A stretch of DNA of 64,000 nucleotides, from positions 42,145-106,144 of the forward strand of contig NZ_POYJ01000017.1 in assembly GCF_002895435.1 (NCBI RefSeq). Direction: 5' to 3'. Origin of the DNA: Aquimarina sediminis (GTDB lineage: Bacteria > Bacteroidota > Bacteroidia > Flavobacteriales > Flavobacteriaceae). Under the pieces are notes generated by a model that saw only the letters and a program-made list of their open reading frames with translations, ran no database searches and was not told the DNA's origin. How positions within the stretch are numbered: the first letter of the stretch is position 1; every line of letters starts with the position of its first letter. This document shows, piece after piece, positions 26,636 through 35,778 of the stretch. A program made the translations under genes and the position numbers.

Positions 26636-27280
26636 ATGGATTACATAAATCAAAAATATTTCAAAGCTTCAATTGAAGAAACTCCTTTTGAAAGTAACCA
26701 AAATAATAAAGCCTGTTCTTTTTGCAGGCATACAAAATCTCCTTCAATTCAATTAGATGACTCATTAACCATTATAAGTAGAGACGCTAACAAAGCAGAA
26801 ATCGTATGCCTACAATGTTTTTATGAAAAAAAATATTCTTTTGAGCAACAAGCTGAAGGTGGTTATTTAACAAAAGACGGAATACTCCTTGATTCTGAAA
26901 AATACAATTACCTAAAAGATTCTCATGATTATGATACTGATCTTTTGCCAAAAGAAAAGCAATTGCTTAGTATAGAAAAATCCAAAATACAAGAGCTACA
27001 GCACACCCCTCCTTTTAATGCATGGCAAGGAGCTATCTGGTTGGTTCATTGCAATGATTTCATGACTTTTATTGGTACTTGGGAACATAAGGATTTTGTA
27101 AATAATTCTCCTAATAATGACCCTAGTGCTTTTTTTGATAACATCTGTGATAATTGGAATGGAGATGACTTCTATGATAACCAATTTGGTCCTAATAAAT
27201 CTGAATACGCCGAAAGTACTTTTTATGCCTTTGAGTGTATGCATTGTAAAAAAAAGAGAGGATACGTGGATAATGGATAA
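26636..27280 (+). CDS. CbrC-family protein
   Basis: A 214-residue protein matching the CbrC (UPF0167) family, whose E. coli member gives tolerance to colicin E2. The zinc-type cysteine pairs are visible: ACSFCRHTK and VCLQCFYE in the N-terminal part and a further CMHCKKKRGYVD at the end. The family phrase TPPFNAWQGAIWLVHCNDFMTFIG is well preserved. It sits in the middle of the five-gene group. Its function here is inferred from the family. Confidence 0.8.
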   Translation: MDYINQKYFKASIEETPFESNQNNKACSFCRHTKSPSIQLDDSLTIISRDANKAEIVCLQCFYEKKYSFEQQAEGGYLTKDGILLDSEKYNYLKDSHDYDTDLLPKEKQLLSIEKSKIQELQHTPPFNAWQGAIWLVHCNDFMTFIGTWEHKDFVNNSPNNDPSAFFDNICDNWNGDDFYDNQFGPNKSEYAESTFYAFECMHCKKKRGYVDNG

Positions 27281-27298
27281 CAAAAAACCAATCACTAA

Positions 27299-27745
27299 AT
27301 GAATCATAATGTTAAATTCGAAATAAGCAACACTATACTCAAACATGCATTGCATGCACAACGACCAGACATTATGTTTATTGAGATAGATACTAGTTTC
27401 TCTGATATCTCGGATGAAGGGGGTATCCCTTACCTTAACATTTACTCATATAAAGTATTTCCTGAACGTAAATTGGATCATGCCCTCCAAACAGCAATAG
27501 ATAATGAAGGTTTTGGATATATAACAGACATCTTGGACGAGATAGTTTCCGATTATTTTAAAATTAAACTAACATCCTTCTATCCCAATTGGCCAGAACA
27601 AATAGAATTAGGTGATAAAAAAATAATAGCTTCTATAAAAGATACCATACAGGGTAATGAAAAGAAGTTTGAACATGTTAAAAAAGTAATTTTTAATCAT
27701 ATCGACGATTTTGATTTTGTTAAAATTATAGACAAACCAGCTTAA
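27299..27745 (+). CDS. hypothetical cytosolic protein
   Basis: A 148-residue protein without signal peptide or membrane segment and without a family I know. It is acidic, with short beta-type stretches (PDIMFIEIDTSFSD, GGIPYLNIYSYKV) and a helical C-terminus (FEHVKKVIFNHIDDFDFVKII). It begins 18 bases after the CbrC-like gene and is in the same transcript. Confidence 0.5.
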   Translation: MNHNVKFEISNTILKHALHAQRPDIMFIEIDTSFSDISDEGGIPYLNIYSYKVFPERKLDHALQTAIDNEGFGYITDILDEIVSDYFKIKLTSFYPNWPEQIELGDKKIIASIKDTIQGNEKKFEHVKKVIFNHIDDFDFVKIIDKPA

Positions 27746-27780
27746 AACATATTTTAAAACCAAGCTATACTCATATTGCT

Positions 27781-28674
27781 ATGAATACAATAAAAATAAT
27801 GATAGACGCCTATGGTTATATTGATGATGACGATAATGGAAAAGAAGTAAAGCAGGAAAAAATACTAACTAAAGATCCTAATAGCAATCAATTAACAGTA
27901 ACAGACCTAAAAGAGATTCTTACTGTAATGATTACATTAGTAAAAGAGGTAAAGACTCAATACCCAGATCAACAAACTGATGTGATACATCATCATGATA
28001 ACCGATTGGAGCATATCAAATTTCAAATCCAATTTAAAAACAACAATAATACTATTCATAATCTTGATGAAGAATCATTCTTTAAAGAAGCGGCTACTCA
28101 CGAATCACTTTCAGAACTTATCCTGGGCTATTGTAAAGTTACTGACGATGGAGAAGAAGGAACGCGAATATACATATCCCATGAATACGATGAAGGTTCT
28201 CCCGCTGGGACTTATGCCATATTAGCACTCGTAAATCAAGATAAAAAATGGATCTCTAGTTATATTGATTTTTTAAGAACAAACGATTTGGATCATGAAG
28301 TTGAGCAAATGTGGCACATTAGAGCCGTAATTGATAAATATCAATGGAGTGAGGATACCTGTCGATTAGCTATCGCCAGAAATATAAGTTGCTGTGGACA
28401 GAGCGGCAGGCAGCAGTTTAATGACTTTATTGCCGAAGGGCTAGAAAACTACCTCGAAAAAGAAGGAAATAAAAAAATGTTCATTGATAACATCTTAAAA
28501 GAATTTCAGGAATGGGATGCTGTAGAATTTAGGTTAAAAGATGGATCAAAAAAATACTATATCAACTATATTGTATCTCGTGTAAAACATTTTGAAAAAG
28601 TCTTGACAGAAGAAGAAATCAATAAAATTGAAATAGTACTTTTGGACAGATGGGATATGTTTCAGAAGAACTAG
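27781..28674 (+). CDS. hypothetical cytosolic protein, 297 residues
   Basis: Not recognised. The N-terminal ~100 residues are highly charged, with a run of Asp in GYIDDDDNGKEVKQ and a histidine pair region (DVIHHHDNRLEH). The C-terminal half is helical and aromatic (WHIRAVIDKYQWSEDT, EFQEWDAVEFRLKDGSKKYY). It is the last of the five-gene immunity-like run; the next gene (CutC) is unrelated. Confidence 0.5.
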   Translation: MNTIKIMIDAYGYIDDDDNGKEVKQEKILTKDPNSNQLTVTDLKEILTVMITLVKEVKTQYPDQQTDVIHHHDNRLEHIKFQIQFKNNNNTIHNLDEESFFKEAATHESLSELILGYCKVTDDGEEGTRIYISHEYDEGSPAGTYAILALVNQDKKWISSYIDFLRTNDLDHEVEQMWHIRAVIDKYQWSEDTCRLAIARNISCCGQSGRQQFNDFIAEGLENYLEKEGNKKMFIDNILKEFQEWDAVEFRLKDGSKKYYINYIVSRVKHFEKVLTEEEINKIEIVLLDRWDMFQKN

Positions 28675-28724
28675 GCGGCATAAAAAAATAATACTTATAT
28701 CTTAGTTCTCTCAAGACCTAATTG

Positions 28725-29471
28725 ATGAAAAAAAAGTTAGAAATATGCTGTTACTCTACAGAATCTGCCATACACGCCGAAAAATATGGAGCAGATCGAG
28801 TTGAATTATGTGACAATTACCTCGAAGGAGGAACAACTCCATCTTATGCTACCATACAACATTCTATAGAAAAACTAATGATTCCCGTAAATGTAATTGT
28901 AAGACCTCGAGGAGGTGATTTTTTATATACAAAAACTGAGTACGAAATCATAAAAAAAGATGTTTTAGAAATTAAAAAACTAAATGCTAATGGCATTGTG
29001 ATTGGTTTTTTAAAAGCAAATGGAGAAGTCGATATCCAAAGAACCAAAACTATTGTTGATATAGCAAAACCTATGGAAGTAACATTTCACAGAGCTATTG
29101 ATATGTGCAAAAACCCTTTATCCGCACTAAAACAATTAAAAGAAATAGGTGTTACAAGAGTTTTAACCTCTGGTGCAAAAAAAACTGCTCTAGAGGGTAC
29201 TGATTTAATCTCAGAATTGGTTCAGCAAGCGGATGGTAAAATTATAATTATGCCTGGTAGTGGTGTAACCGAAAAAAATTTAAAAGAACTAATCCAAAAG
29301 ACTAAAGCTACAGAATTTCATAGTTCTGCAAAAACATTCGAAAAAAGTAAAATGAAGTATTACAACACGAATATAAATATGGGAGGAAATAACACTACAA
29401 ATGAGTTTAAAAAAATTATTGTAGATACAGAGAGTATTAAAAAGATGGTTGCAATACTCAACGATAATTAA
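28725..29471 (+). CDS. cutC: CutC family copper homeostasis protein
   Basis: A 248-residue TIM-barrel protein of the CutC family. The opening LEICCYSTESAIHAEKYGAD and ELCDNYLEGGTTPS match the family well, followed by VIVRPRGGDFLYT and VTFHRAIDMC. CutC was first linked to copper tolerance; its biochemical role is disputed. The ATG at 28725 is preferred over the adjacent TTG. It appears to be transcribed alone. Confidence 0.9.
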   Translation: MKKKLEICCYSTESAIHAEKYGADRVELCDNYLEGGTTPSYATIQHSIEKLMIPVNVIVRPRGGDFLYTKTEYEIIKKDVLEIKKLNANGIVIGFLKANGEVDIQRTKTIVDIAKPMEVTFHRAIDMCKNPLSALKQLKEIGVTRVLTSGAKKTALEGTDLISELVQQADGKIIIMPGSGVTEKNLKELIQKTKATEFHSSAKTFEKSKMKYYNTNINMGGNNTTNEFKKIIVDTESIKKMVAILNDN

Positions 29472-29711
29472 TCCGCATAAGGAATCAAGGATTATACTAA
29501 ATAATCATACCTCTCCGGGACTTTTTGATATTTTATACTATTAAGAAGTTTCCAAAAAATATTCAACAAGACTGTTTGTCCTAATAATACACTTACATTT
29601 ATCGCAAAAAAAGGTTATTACATTACCTTAGCAAGTTCTGTTTTTCAAAAAAAAAACAATATTACTGTAACGGTCGTATTGTAGATGTGTCTAAATCATA
29701 AATCCAATATT

Positions 29712-30200
29712 ATGATATTAAAAAGACAATCGTATGTGCTACTTATTATAATATTAAGTATCATAACAAGTAGTACTGCCCAAACACAAAAAGTAATGAA
29801 AAACGAACAAATGACTCCAGAACAACAAAATGTATTAAAAGCTATTCAAAAAATGACTAATGCTTTTCATAACAAAGATATAGCAGAGGTAATGGCTAGC
29901 TATGAACCTAATGCACAAGTGATATTTGAGCCCAAAACACCTATAACAGACAGTACGGTTTTAAAAGAAATGTTTCAACAAGCATTTGCGATAAACCCAA
30001 GGTTTAGCTATAGTGGTCATGAGGTTTTTGTAAACGATCGTATAGCTACTCATTTTGCCCCTTGGACAATGACAGGAATGGCTCCCGATGGGACAGAAAT
30101 CAAACAAAGTGGTTTGTCGGTTGCCATGCTAAGAAAACAAGATAATGGAGAATGGCTTATTATATTTGATAATCCACATGGAAATTTTTTAATGAACTAA
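29712..30200 (+). CDS. exported NTF2-like (SnoaL/DUF4440) protein
   Basis: Read from the Met at 29712 a 162-residue protein with a signal peptide (LLIIILSIITSSTAQ). The rest is one NTF2-like domain: NVLKAIQKMTNAFHNKDIAE, then FEPKTPITDS, and the closing strand GEWLIIFDNPHGNF. Such cone-shaped domains bind small molecules or act as isomerases. It precedes an ECF sigma factor by 11 bases, which suggests the two work as a unit. Confidence 0.7.
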   Translation: MILKRQSYVLLIIILSIITSSTAQTQKVMKNEQMTPEQQNVLKAIQKMTNAFHNKDIAEVMASYEPNAQVIFEPKTPITDSTVLKEMFQQAFAINPRFSYSGHEVFVNDRIATHFAPWTMTGMAPDGTEIKQSGLSVAMLRKQDNGEWLIIFDNPHGNFLMN

Positions 30201-30210
30201 GTTTGTACTT

Positions 30211-31074
30211 ATGAATGAAGAGACATCTGACATTACCCTTATTGAATTATCTCTGGCAGGGAATAAATCAGCCTTAGAATCTCTAATTAAGAAGCATCAA
30301 GATTGGATATTTAATGTTGCTTTAACTTTTGTTGGAGATAGAAATGAAGCAGCCGATTTAACACAGGAGGTTTTAATTAAAATTGTTACCAAACTAGATA
30401 CTTTTAATCAAAAAAGTAGTTTTAAAACCTGGGTATACCGAATTGTGAAAAATCATTTTCTCAATATGAAAAGAGGAAAATATGAAACTAGTACTACTAG
30501 TTTTGATCAATTTGGGCAAGGACTCGATCAATTACCCAATGAATCTCTTTCTGATTATTCTTATGAGGTAGAAGATAAGCTACTTGTAAAAGAAGCAAAA
30601 ATCAGTTGTATGAAAGGGATGTTACTATGTCTCGATCGTGAACAGCGGTTGATTTACATCATAGGAGAATTGTTTGAGTTTACGGATACTGTAGGAAGTG
30701 ACGTTATGGAAATTTCTAAGGAAAATTTTAGAGTAAAATTGCATAGAGCAAAAAAACAATTATACAATTTTATGGATCACAAATGCGGGTTACTCAACAA
30801 AAAGAATCCTTGTAGATGTGCCAGAAAGACAGCTGGATTTATAAAAATGGGGTTTGTCGATCCTGTAAACCTGTATTTTCAGAAAGATATAATTGCCAAT
30901 ATCAATAAAGTGATTGATAAAAAAATTGAATCCTTTTCAACCGATATTCTTTCTAATTATCAGCAATTGTTTCAAGAACATCCATTTTTAGAAAGCCCCG
31001 ATAAGCTAGCTTCTATTAAAAGCTTGTTATCTAGCAAAAACATAAAGGACACATTCAATCTAGAAAAAAATTGA
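30211..31074 (+). CDS. ECF sigma factor with Cys-rich C-terminal extension
   Basis: A 287-residue RNA polymerase sigma factor of the extracytoplasmic-function type. Region 2 is residues ~18-85 (DWIFNVALTFVGDRNEAADL, KTWVYRIVKNHFLNMKRG) and region 4 is ~130-187. Unlike minimal ECFs it has ~95 more residues starting at KCGLLNKKNPCRCARK, which hold three close cysteines and may sense redox or metal. No anti-sigma factor is adjacent; the upstream NTF2-like gene is the only partner. A strong terminator follows. Confidence 0.8.
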   Translation: MNEETSDITLIELSLAGNKSALESLIKKHQDWIFNVALTFVGDRNEAADLTQEVLIKIVTKLDTFNQKSSFKTWVYRIVKNHFLNMKRGKYETSTTSFDQFGQGLDQLPNESLSDYSYEVEDKLLVKEAKISCMKGMLLCLDREQRLIYIIGELFEFTDTVGSDVMEISKENFRVKLHRAKKQLYNFMDHKCGLLNKKNPCRCARKTAGFIKMGFVDPVNLYFQKDIIANINKVIDKKIESFSTDILSNYQQLFQEHPFLESPDKLASIKSLLSSKNIKDTFNLEKN

Positions 31075-31148
31075 TTCGACTTTCTATAACGTAAAACGTC
31101 TGGCAGTTTAAATTCACAATCATAAACTAATTCATTTAATTATCTTAG

Positions 31149-31181
31149 TAGCGGATAAAAGACATCGACTTTTATCCGCTA
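31149..31181 (+). terminator. Rho-independent terminator after the sigma gene
   Basis: A 13-bp perfect stem (TAGCGGATAAAAG with CTTTTATCCGCTA), 7-base loop, followed by a seven-T run. Confidence 0.8.
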
Positions 31182-31217
31182 TACTTTTTTATTAAAAAAA
31201 TAATTCAAAATACTTAA

Positions 31218-32084
31218 ATGACCAGAGACATTATAGAAATAAACAATTTTGTAGTCTTAATTGAGGAGTCCACGGCAGAAAAAACTATTGTTGAAAAATG
31301 TGACTTTGGTGATCCTGTTATTGGATTTTCTTTTTATGGTTCTGGAGATGTAAAATTAAGCATCGGTCATGGGAACAAAAAGAGAACTTTCCATCACACA
31401 AAAGGTTTTGCAATGTCTTTTTTTGCCAATGATCAAGTAGAGTTCGAACATAGCATATCTCATGATAAACCATTACAGTGTATTTGTATATTTTCGACAG
31501 TTAAGAACTTAGACAAACTACCCGAACAAGAAAGCGAGATATTTACCAAATACTTAAATAAGCTTATTCATCCAACAGAAGATTTTGTTGAAGGTCCAAA
31601 TTTTTATATGGCGCACGATATGCAAAATGCAGTTGATAAAATTTTTAATACTACCTACAAAGGGACTCCTCGAATGATGTTTTTAAGAAGTCAGATAACC
31701 GAGTTACTATCCCACTTCTTTGCATTAATTTCTTCAAATACTGACAATAACGCCAACGCTATTAAAAAAGAAGACCGTGAAAAACTATATCATGCCAAAG
31801 AAATACTCTCGCAAAGTATCGATACTCCTCCTTCTCTTCATGAGCTTTCAAAGTTAATCGGACTTAATAATTATAAGCTCAAAAAAAACTTTAAAGAATT
31901 ATTTGGTGTACCTGTCTATAAATACTTACAAAATGAGCGATTAAATAAAGCTTATGAATTACTAAACACAGGTGATACAAGTATACGAGAAGCGGCTTGG
32001 GCAGTTGGGTACGAAAGCTTAAGTTCGTTTTCTAGTGCTTTTCTCAAAAAATTCGGTTTTCGACCCAGTGAGATAAAAAAGTAA
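31218..32084 (+). CDS. AraC-family regulator
   Basis: A 288-residue AraC-type regulator. The N-terminal ~170 residues form a compact cupin-like sensor, and the final ~100 residues are the HTH pair (PSLHELSKLIGLNNYKLKKN, then YESLSSFSSAFLKKFGFRPSEIKK). It heads a same-strand unit with a DUF1772 membrane protein and an NmrA-like oxidoreductase, which it likely regulates. Confidence 0.8.
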   Translation: MTRDIIEINNFVVLIEESTAEKTIVEKCDFGDPVIGFSFYGSGDVKLSIGHGNKKRTFHHTKGFAMSFFANDQVEFEHSISHDKPLQCICIFSTVKNLDKLPEQESEIFTKYLNKLIHPTEDFVEGPNFYMAHDMQNAVDKIFNTTYKGTPRMMFLRSQITELLSHFFALISSNTDNNANAIKKEDREKLYHAKEILSQSIDTPPSLHELSKLIGLNNYKLKKNFKELFGVPVYKYLQNERLNKAYELLNTGDTSIREAAWAVGYESLSSFSSAFLKKFGFRPSEIKK

Positions 32085-32173
32085 TCCGTTTCGAGCAAAT
32101 TTCAATCCTTCTCAAACAAATATACTAAAGCAAGAAACTCCAATTTTGTATTCGTAAACAAGTAATACAAACT

Positions 32174-32683
32174 ATGGTTTCTTTTAATAGTCATATTCAA
32201 ACAATTATTTTATGTGTAGCAACACTGTTAACGGGGCTTCTGGCAGGAGTCTTTTTTACATGGGCTAACGCAGTGACTACTGGCATAGGAAGGTTAAACG
32301 ACACAAACTATTTAAGAGCTTTTCAAGAAATGAATAGAACTATTTTAAACCCTTTGTTCTATATTATTTTTGCAGGTCCATTAGTCTTATCATTTATCGC
32401 TGCTTTTTTTTACAGAGATCGACCTATTGTTTTATGGATTTTAATAGCAGTAATCGCAATTTATTTTATTGGTGTTTTTTTGATCACTATATCAGGAAAT
32501 ATCCCTCTTAATGAAATGCTGGATAAAACCAATTTGGAAGATTTCGATTTAAACAACGCTAAAAACCTAAGAGACAAATTTGAAGCTAAATGGAATAGTT
32601 TACACCTGATCAGAACTATTGCTTCACTTACTTCTTTTTTGTTACTGATTCTTGCCTGCTTGTTTAAAGATAACAACATATAG
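32174..32683 (+). CDS. DUF1772 (anthrone oxygenase-like) membrane protein
   Basis: A 169-residue protein with four membrane helices. The first helix and following loop, LLTGLLAGVFFTWANAVTTG and LRAFQEMNRTILNPLFYIIF, are the DUF1772 signature. Some fungal members are anthrone oxygenases; bacterial roles are unknown. It lies between the AraC gene and an NmrA-like gene. Confidence 0.75.
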   Translation: MVSFNSHIQTIILCVATLLTGLLAGVFFTWANAVTTGIGRLNDTNYLRAFQEMNRTILNPLFYIIFAGPLVLSFIAAFFYRDRPIVLWILIAVIAIYFIGVFLITISGNIPLNEMLDKTNLEDFDLNNAKNLRDKFEAKWNSLHLIRTIASLTSFLLLILACLFKDNNI

Positions 32684-32743
32684 TAAACGTATAGAAAACT
32701 TAAAATAGTACCCCATCCTATAATTTAATTCAAAAAAATAATT

Positions 32744-33583
32744 ATGAAAGAAAAAAAGATTTTAGTCCTTGGAGGAAAAGGAAAAACTGGTCGTAGAGTC
32801 GCCGAAAAACTTATAGAGCTTAATAAAGAAATTCGTATTGGATCAAGAAATGAGACCCCCGCATTTGATTGGGAAAATCCAGAAACCTGGTCAGATGCAC
32901 TAGATGACATTCATAGCATCTATATCACGTTTCAGCCTGATCTAGCCATACCAAGTGCTGCCGAAACAATTAAGAAATTTACCACTCTGGCTGTTGACAT
33001 GGGAGTAAAAAAAATGGTTTTACTCTCTGGTAGAGGCGAAAAAGAGGCAGAAGTATCAGAACAAATCGTAATGAATGCTGGGGTTGACTGGACGATTGTC
33101 AGGGCTAGTTGGTTTAATCAAAATTTTAGTGAGAGCTTTTTTCTGGATCCAATTTTAGCAGGTCATATTGCTTTGCCAAGAGGAGAAACACCAGAGCCTT
33201 TTATAGATGTAAATGATATTGCAGATGTTGTTGTAGAATCTCTTTTACATGATAAGCACAATGGGCAAATTTATGAATTGACTGGTCCTCGTTTACTAAC
33301 ATTTAAACAAATTATTGCTGAAATTTCAAAAGTTACTGGTAGAGAAATCACATTCGAGGCATTGACAATAGATGACTACACAAAAATGCTTAGAGAGCAT
33401 CAAGTCCCTGAAGATTATATATGGCTTATCAATTATCTTTTTACAGAAGTTTTGGATGGTAGGAATTCTAACTTAACTAATGACGTAGAAAAGGTTCTAG
33501 GAAGAAAAGCCACAGATTTCACCCAATACCTTAAAGAAACAGTACAAACAGGTATATGGAATCCTGTGAATCAATTACCATAG
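32744..33583 (+). CDS. NmrA-like NAD(P)-binding protein
   Basis: A 279-residue Rossmann protein of the atypical short-chain dehydrogenase group. The dinucleotide loop is the NmrA-type VLGGKGKTGRRVAEKL at residues ~7-22, followed by GSRN and KMVLLSGRG. Members act as quinone reductases, sugar or isoflavone reductases or redox sensors. The C-terminus (FTQYLKETVQTGIW) fits the family. It is the last gene of the AraC-led unit and ends in a terminator. Confidence 0.8.
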   Translation: MKEKKILVLGGKGKTGRRVAEKLIELNKEIRIGSRNETPAFDWENPETWSDALDDIHSIYITFQPDLAIPSAAETIKKFTTLAVDMGVKKMVLLSGRGEKEAEVSEQIVMNAGVDWTIVRASWFNQNFSESFFLDPILAGHIALPRGETPEPFIDVNDIADVVVESLLHDKHNGQIYELTGPRLLTFKQIIAEISKVTGREITFEALTIDDYTKMLREHQVPEDYIWLINYLFTEVLDGRNSNLTNDVEKVLGRKATDFTQYLKETVQTGIWNPVNQLP

Positions 33584-33627
33584 AGAGACAAAGGGTAAGA
33601 CAATATAATGTCTAAAAAATCGTGGGT

Positions 33628-33657
33628 AAGCACAAATCATAAAGGTTTGTGCTTTTT
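33628..33657 (+). terminator. Rho-independent terminator of the AraC-DUF1772-NmrA unit
   Basis: AAGCACAAA pairs with TTTGTGCTT over a 9-base loop, and the right arm runs into TTTTT. Confidence 0.75.
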
Positions 33658-33804
33658 CATTTATAACTCTCATTAATCCTTCAGTTTTTATATCTCAATC
33701 AAAAAGATGTTTAACATTAAAAAACTACTGTTTTAACAGAGTTAACAACAACAAAATCTACATTTTGTACGTTAGGTAGTAGTATAAACTCATGCTATAA
33801 ACAG

Positions 33805-34362
33805 ATGAATATACTACCTAAATACGGGTTATTACAGTTTAGAAACGCTGCTAGGATATATAGTAAACCTATTACCGAGAGTTTACACCTCTTTAAAGAG
33901 GAGACAAAATTTCTTAAAGTTTCTCTATTTCTTTCTCATAAGTATGATGAACTCGAAGAACTTGATAGTGCCATTAATTTTTTAAAAGGATTTGGTGTAC
34001 TTATTTATGCAGATTATCTACTGGATGAGAATAATATAGAAGGTACAGATGACTCGAACACCAAAGAAGTAAGACAAGAGGTCGAAGAGAAAATAAAAGA
34101 AAACAAAAAGTTTATTTTTCTTGCCACGGAGGACGCTATCAATTCTAAACAATGTAAGTGGGAAGTAAGATATGCAAACACACAAAAGACATTAGACAAC
34201 ATTGCTATTCTACCCATAAGGGAGGATTATACCGATTATGGAGGGGCTGAATATTTGAAAAAATATCCTTATATCCAAAAAAATGAAACCAAGCCAGAGA
34301 TATATGAAGTTAAATTTCCTAATGGTGATATTTTGGAACTTGGAGCTTGGCTTGCTTTATAA
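33805..34362 (+). CDS. stand-alone TIR-domain protein
   Basis: A 185-residue cytosolic protein. After ~38 residues a TIR-like domain begins with VSLFLSHKYDELEELDSAIN; GFGVLIYADY and KKFIFLATEDA follow as the second and third strands, and Glu120 in KQCKWEVRYA sits where the catalytic NADase glutamate lies in TIR proteins. No effector or sensor (SMC-like, Argonaute, kinase) is fused or adjacent, so whether it is a defence NADase or a signalling adaptor is unknown. Divergent TIR motifs make the call less than certain. Confidence 0.7.
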   Translation: MNILPKYGLLQFRNAARIYSKPITESLHLFKEETKFLKVSLFLSHKYDELEELDSAINFLKGFGVLIYADYLLDENNIEGTDDSNTKEVRQEVEEKIKENKKFIFLATEDAINSKQCKWEVRYANTQKTLDNIAILPIREDYTDYGGAEYLKKYPYIQKNETKPEIYEVKFPNGDILELGAWLAL

Positions 34363-34378
34363 ACAAATCTTCTAATGT

Positions 34379-34416
34379 ATAATCACTTTGAATCAAGCTT
34401 AATCCAAAGTGATTAT
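34379..34416. terminator. bidirectional terminator between TIR gene and hemL
   Basis: A perfect 12-bp stem (ATAATCACTTTG with CAAAGTGATTAT) separates two convergent genes and can end both transcripts. Confidence 0.65.
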
Positions 34417-34489
34417 TATATCGTTTAAAGAGTATCAACCTTCACTAACAAACTTGAACTTATCTTAAAAAAACTGACAGTCAAGAAGA

Positions 34490-35776
34490 TTAAAGTTCTT
34501 TAGCTACTTTTTGAACAGCTTCAATTGTCGCATCCAAATCATCATAGGTAAGTGCATCAGTAATAAACCAAGTCTCAAAAGCACTTGGAGCGATATAAAC
34601 ACCATTGTCTAACATGCCATGAAAGAACTTCTTAAATGTATCATTATTACCTTTTGCAGCGGAGTCAAAATCTACAACAGCATCTTCTGCAAAATGAACC
34701 GATATCATAGAACCAATTCTATTGATGGTATGGGTAATATTTTGATTTTGCAGTGCCTTTGCGATACCTTCATGTAAATACTGAGTTTTATCATTCAGGC
34801 TTTTAAAAATTTTCGCATCAGTGTTTAATTCAGTTAGCATTGCTAATCCCGCTGCCATAGCCAGAGGATTACCGCTTAGTGTTCCTGCTTGATATACCGG
34901 TCCTAATGGGGCTAGATGATTCATAATTTCCGAACGTGCTGCAAATGCTCCTACGGGCAATCCACCGCCAATAACTTTACCAAAAGTAACAATATCTGCA
35001 TGTACTCCTGTAAGTTCTTGCGCTCCTCCCTTTGCTAACCTAAAACCAGTCATTACCTCATCAAATATTAAGAGGATATTATGAGCGTCACATAATGATC
35101 TAAGCCCTTCTAGAAAACCTTTGACCGGGGGGATACATCCCATATTTCCTGCAATAGGTTCTATGATAATACAGGCAATCTCTTCTTTATTAGATTCAAT
35201 TATACTCTCTACATGTTTTAGGTCATTATATCTTGTTAATAATGTATCTTGCGCTGTTCCCTTAGTGACACCCGGGCTATTCGGACTACCAAATGTAATG
35301 GCTCCACTCCCAGCCTGAATCAAAAAAGAATCGCTATGACCATGATAACATCCCGCAAATTTGATAATCTTATCTTTACCTGTAAACCCACGAGCCAGTC
35401 GTACAGCACTCATACAAGCTTCTGTTCCTGAGTTTACAAACCTTATCTTATCTATATTAGGAACCATTGCAACCGCTAATTCTGCAATCTGGGTTTCAAT
35501 CTCGGTAGGCATACCAAAGCTAGTTCCTTTTTTTGCTTTTTCTATAACCGCATCTACCACTGGTTGGTGTGCATGGCCTAATATCATCGGTCCCCAGGAA
35601 TTTATATAGTCTATTAAACGGTTACCATCCTCATCATAGAGGTATGCTCCTTTTGCTTCTTTTACAAATATAGGGTCTCCTCCAACGGCTTTGAATGCTC
35701 GTACTGGCGAATTAACACCTCCTGGAATTACTTTTTGCGCCTCTGCAAACAGTGCGCTACTTCTTTTATAAATCAT
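34490..35776 (-). CDS. hemL: glutamate-1-semialdehyde 2,1-aminomutase
   Basis: A 428-residue PLP enzyme of the heme/tetrapyrrole pathway that turns glutamate-1-semialdehyde into 5-aminolevulinate. The Schiff-base Lys267 in VTFGKVIGGGLPVGAF matches the family lysine, VNSGTEACMSAVRLARGFTG binds the cofactor phosphate, and IFDEVMTGFR holds the pyridine-binding Asp. Length is standard. It is the last gene of a four-gene minus-strand run and begins three bases after the glucosaminidase gene. Confidence 0.95.
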   Translation of the reverse strand: MIYKRSSALFAEAQKVIPGGVNSPVRAFKAVGGDPIFVKEAKGAYLYDEDGNRLIDYINSWGPMILGHAHQPVVDAVIEKAKKGTSFGMPTEIETQIAELAVAMVPNIDKIRFVNSGTEACMSAVRLARGFTGKDKIIKFAGCYHGHSDSFLIQAGSGAITFGSPNSPGVTKGTAQDTLLTRYNDLKHVESIIESNKEEIACIIIEPIAGNMGCIPPVKGFLEGLRSLCDAHNILLIFDEVMTGFRLAKGGAQELTGVHADIVTFGKVIGGGLPVGAFAARSEIMNHLAPLGPVYQAGTLSGNPLAMAAGLAMLTELNTDAKIFKSLNDKTQYLHEGIAKALQNQNITHTINRIGSMISVHFAEDAVVDFDSAAKGNNDTFKKFFHGMLDNGVYIAPSAFETWFITDALTYDDLDATIEAVQKVAKEL

Positions 35777-35778
35777 CC

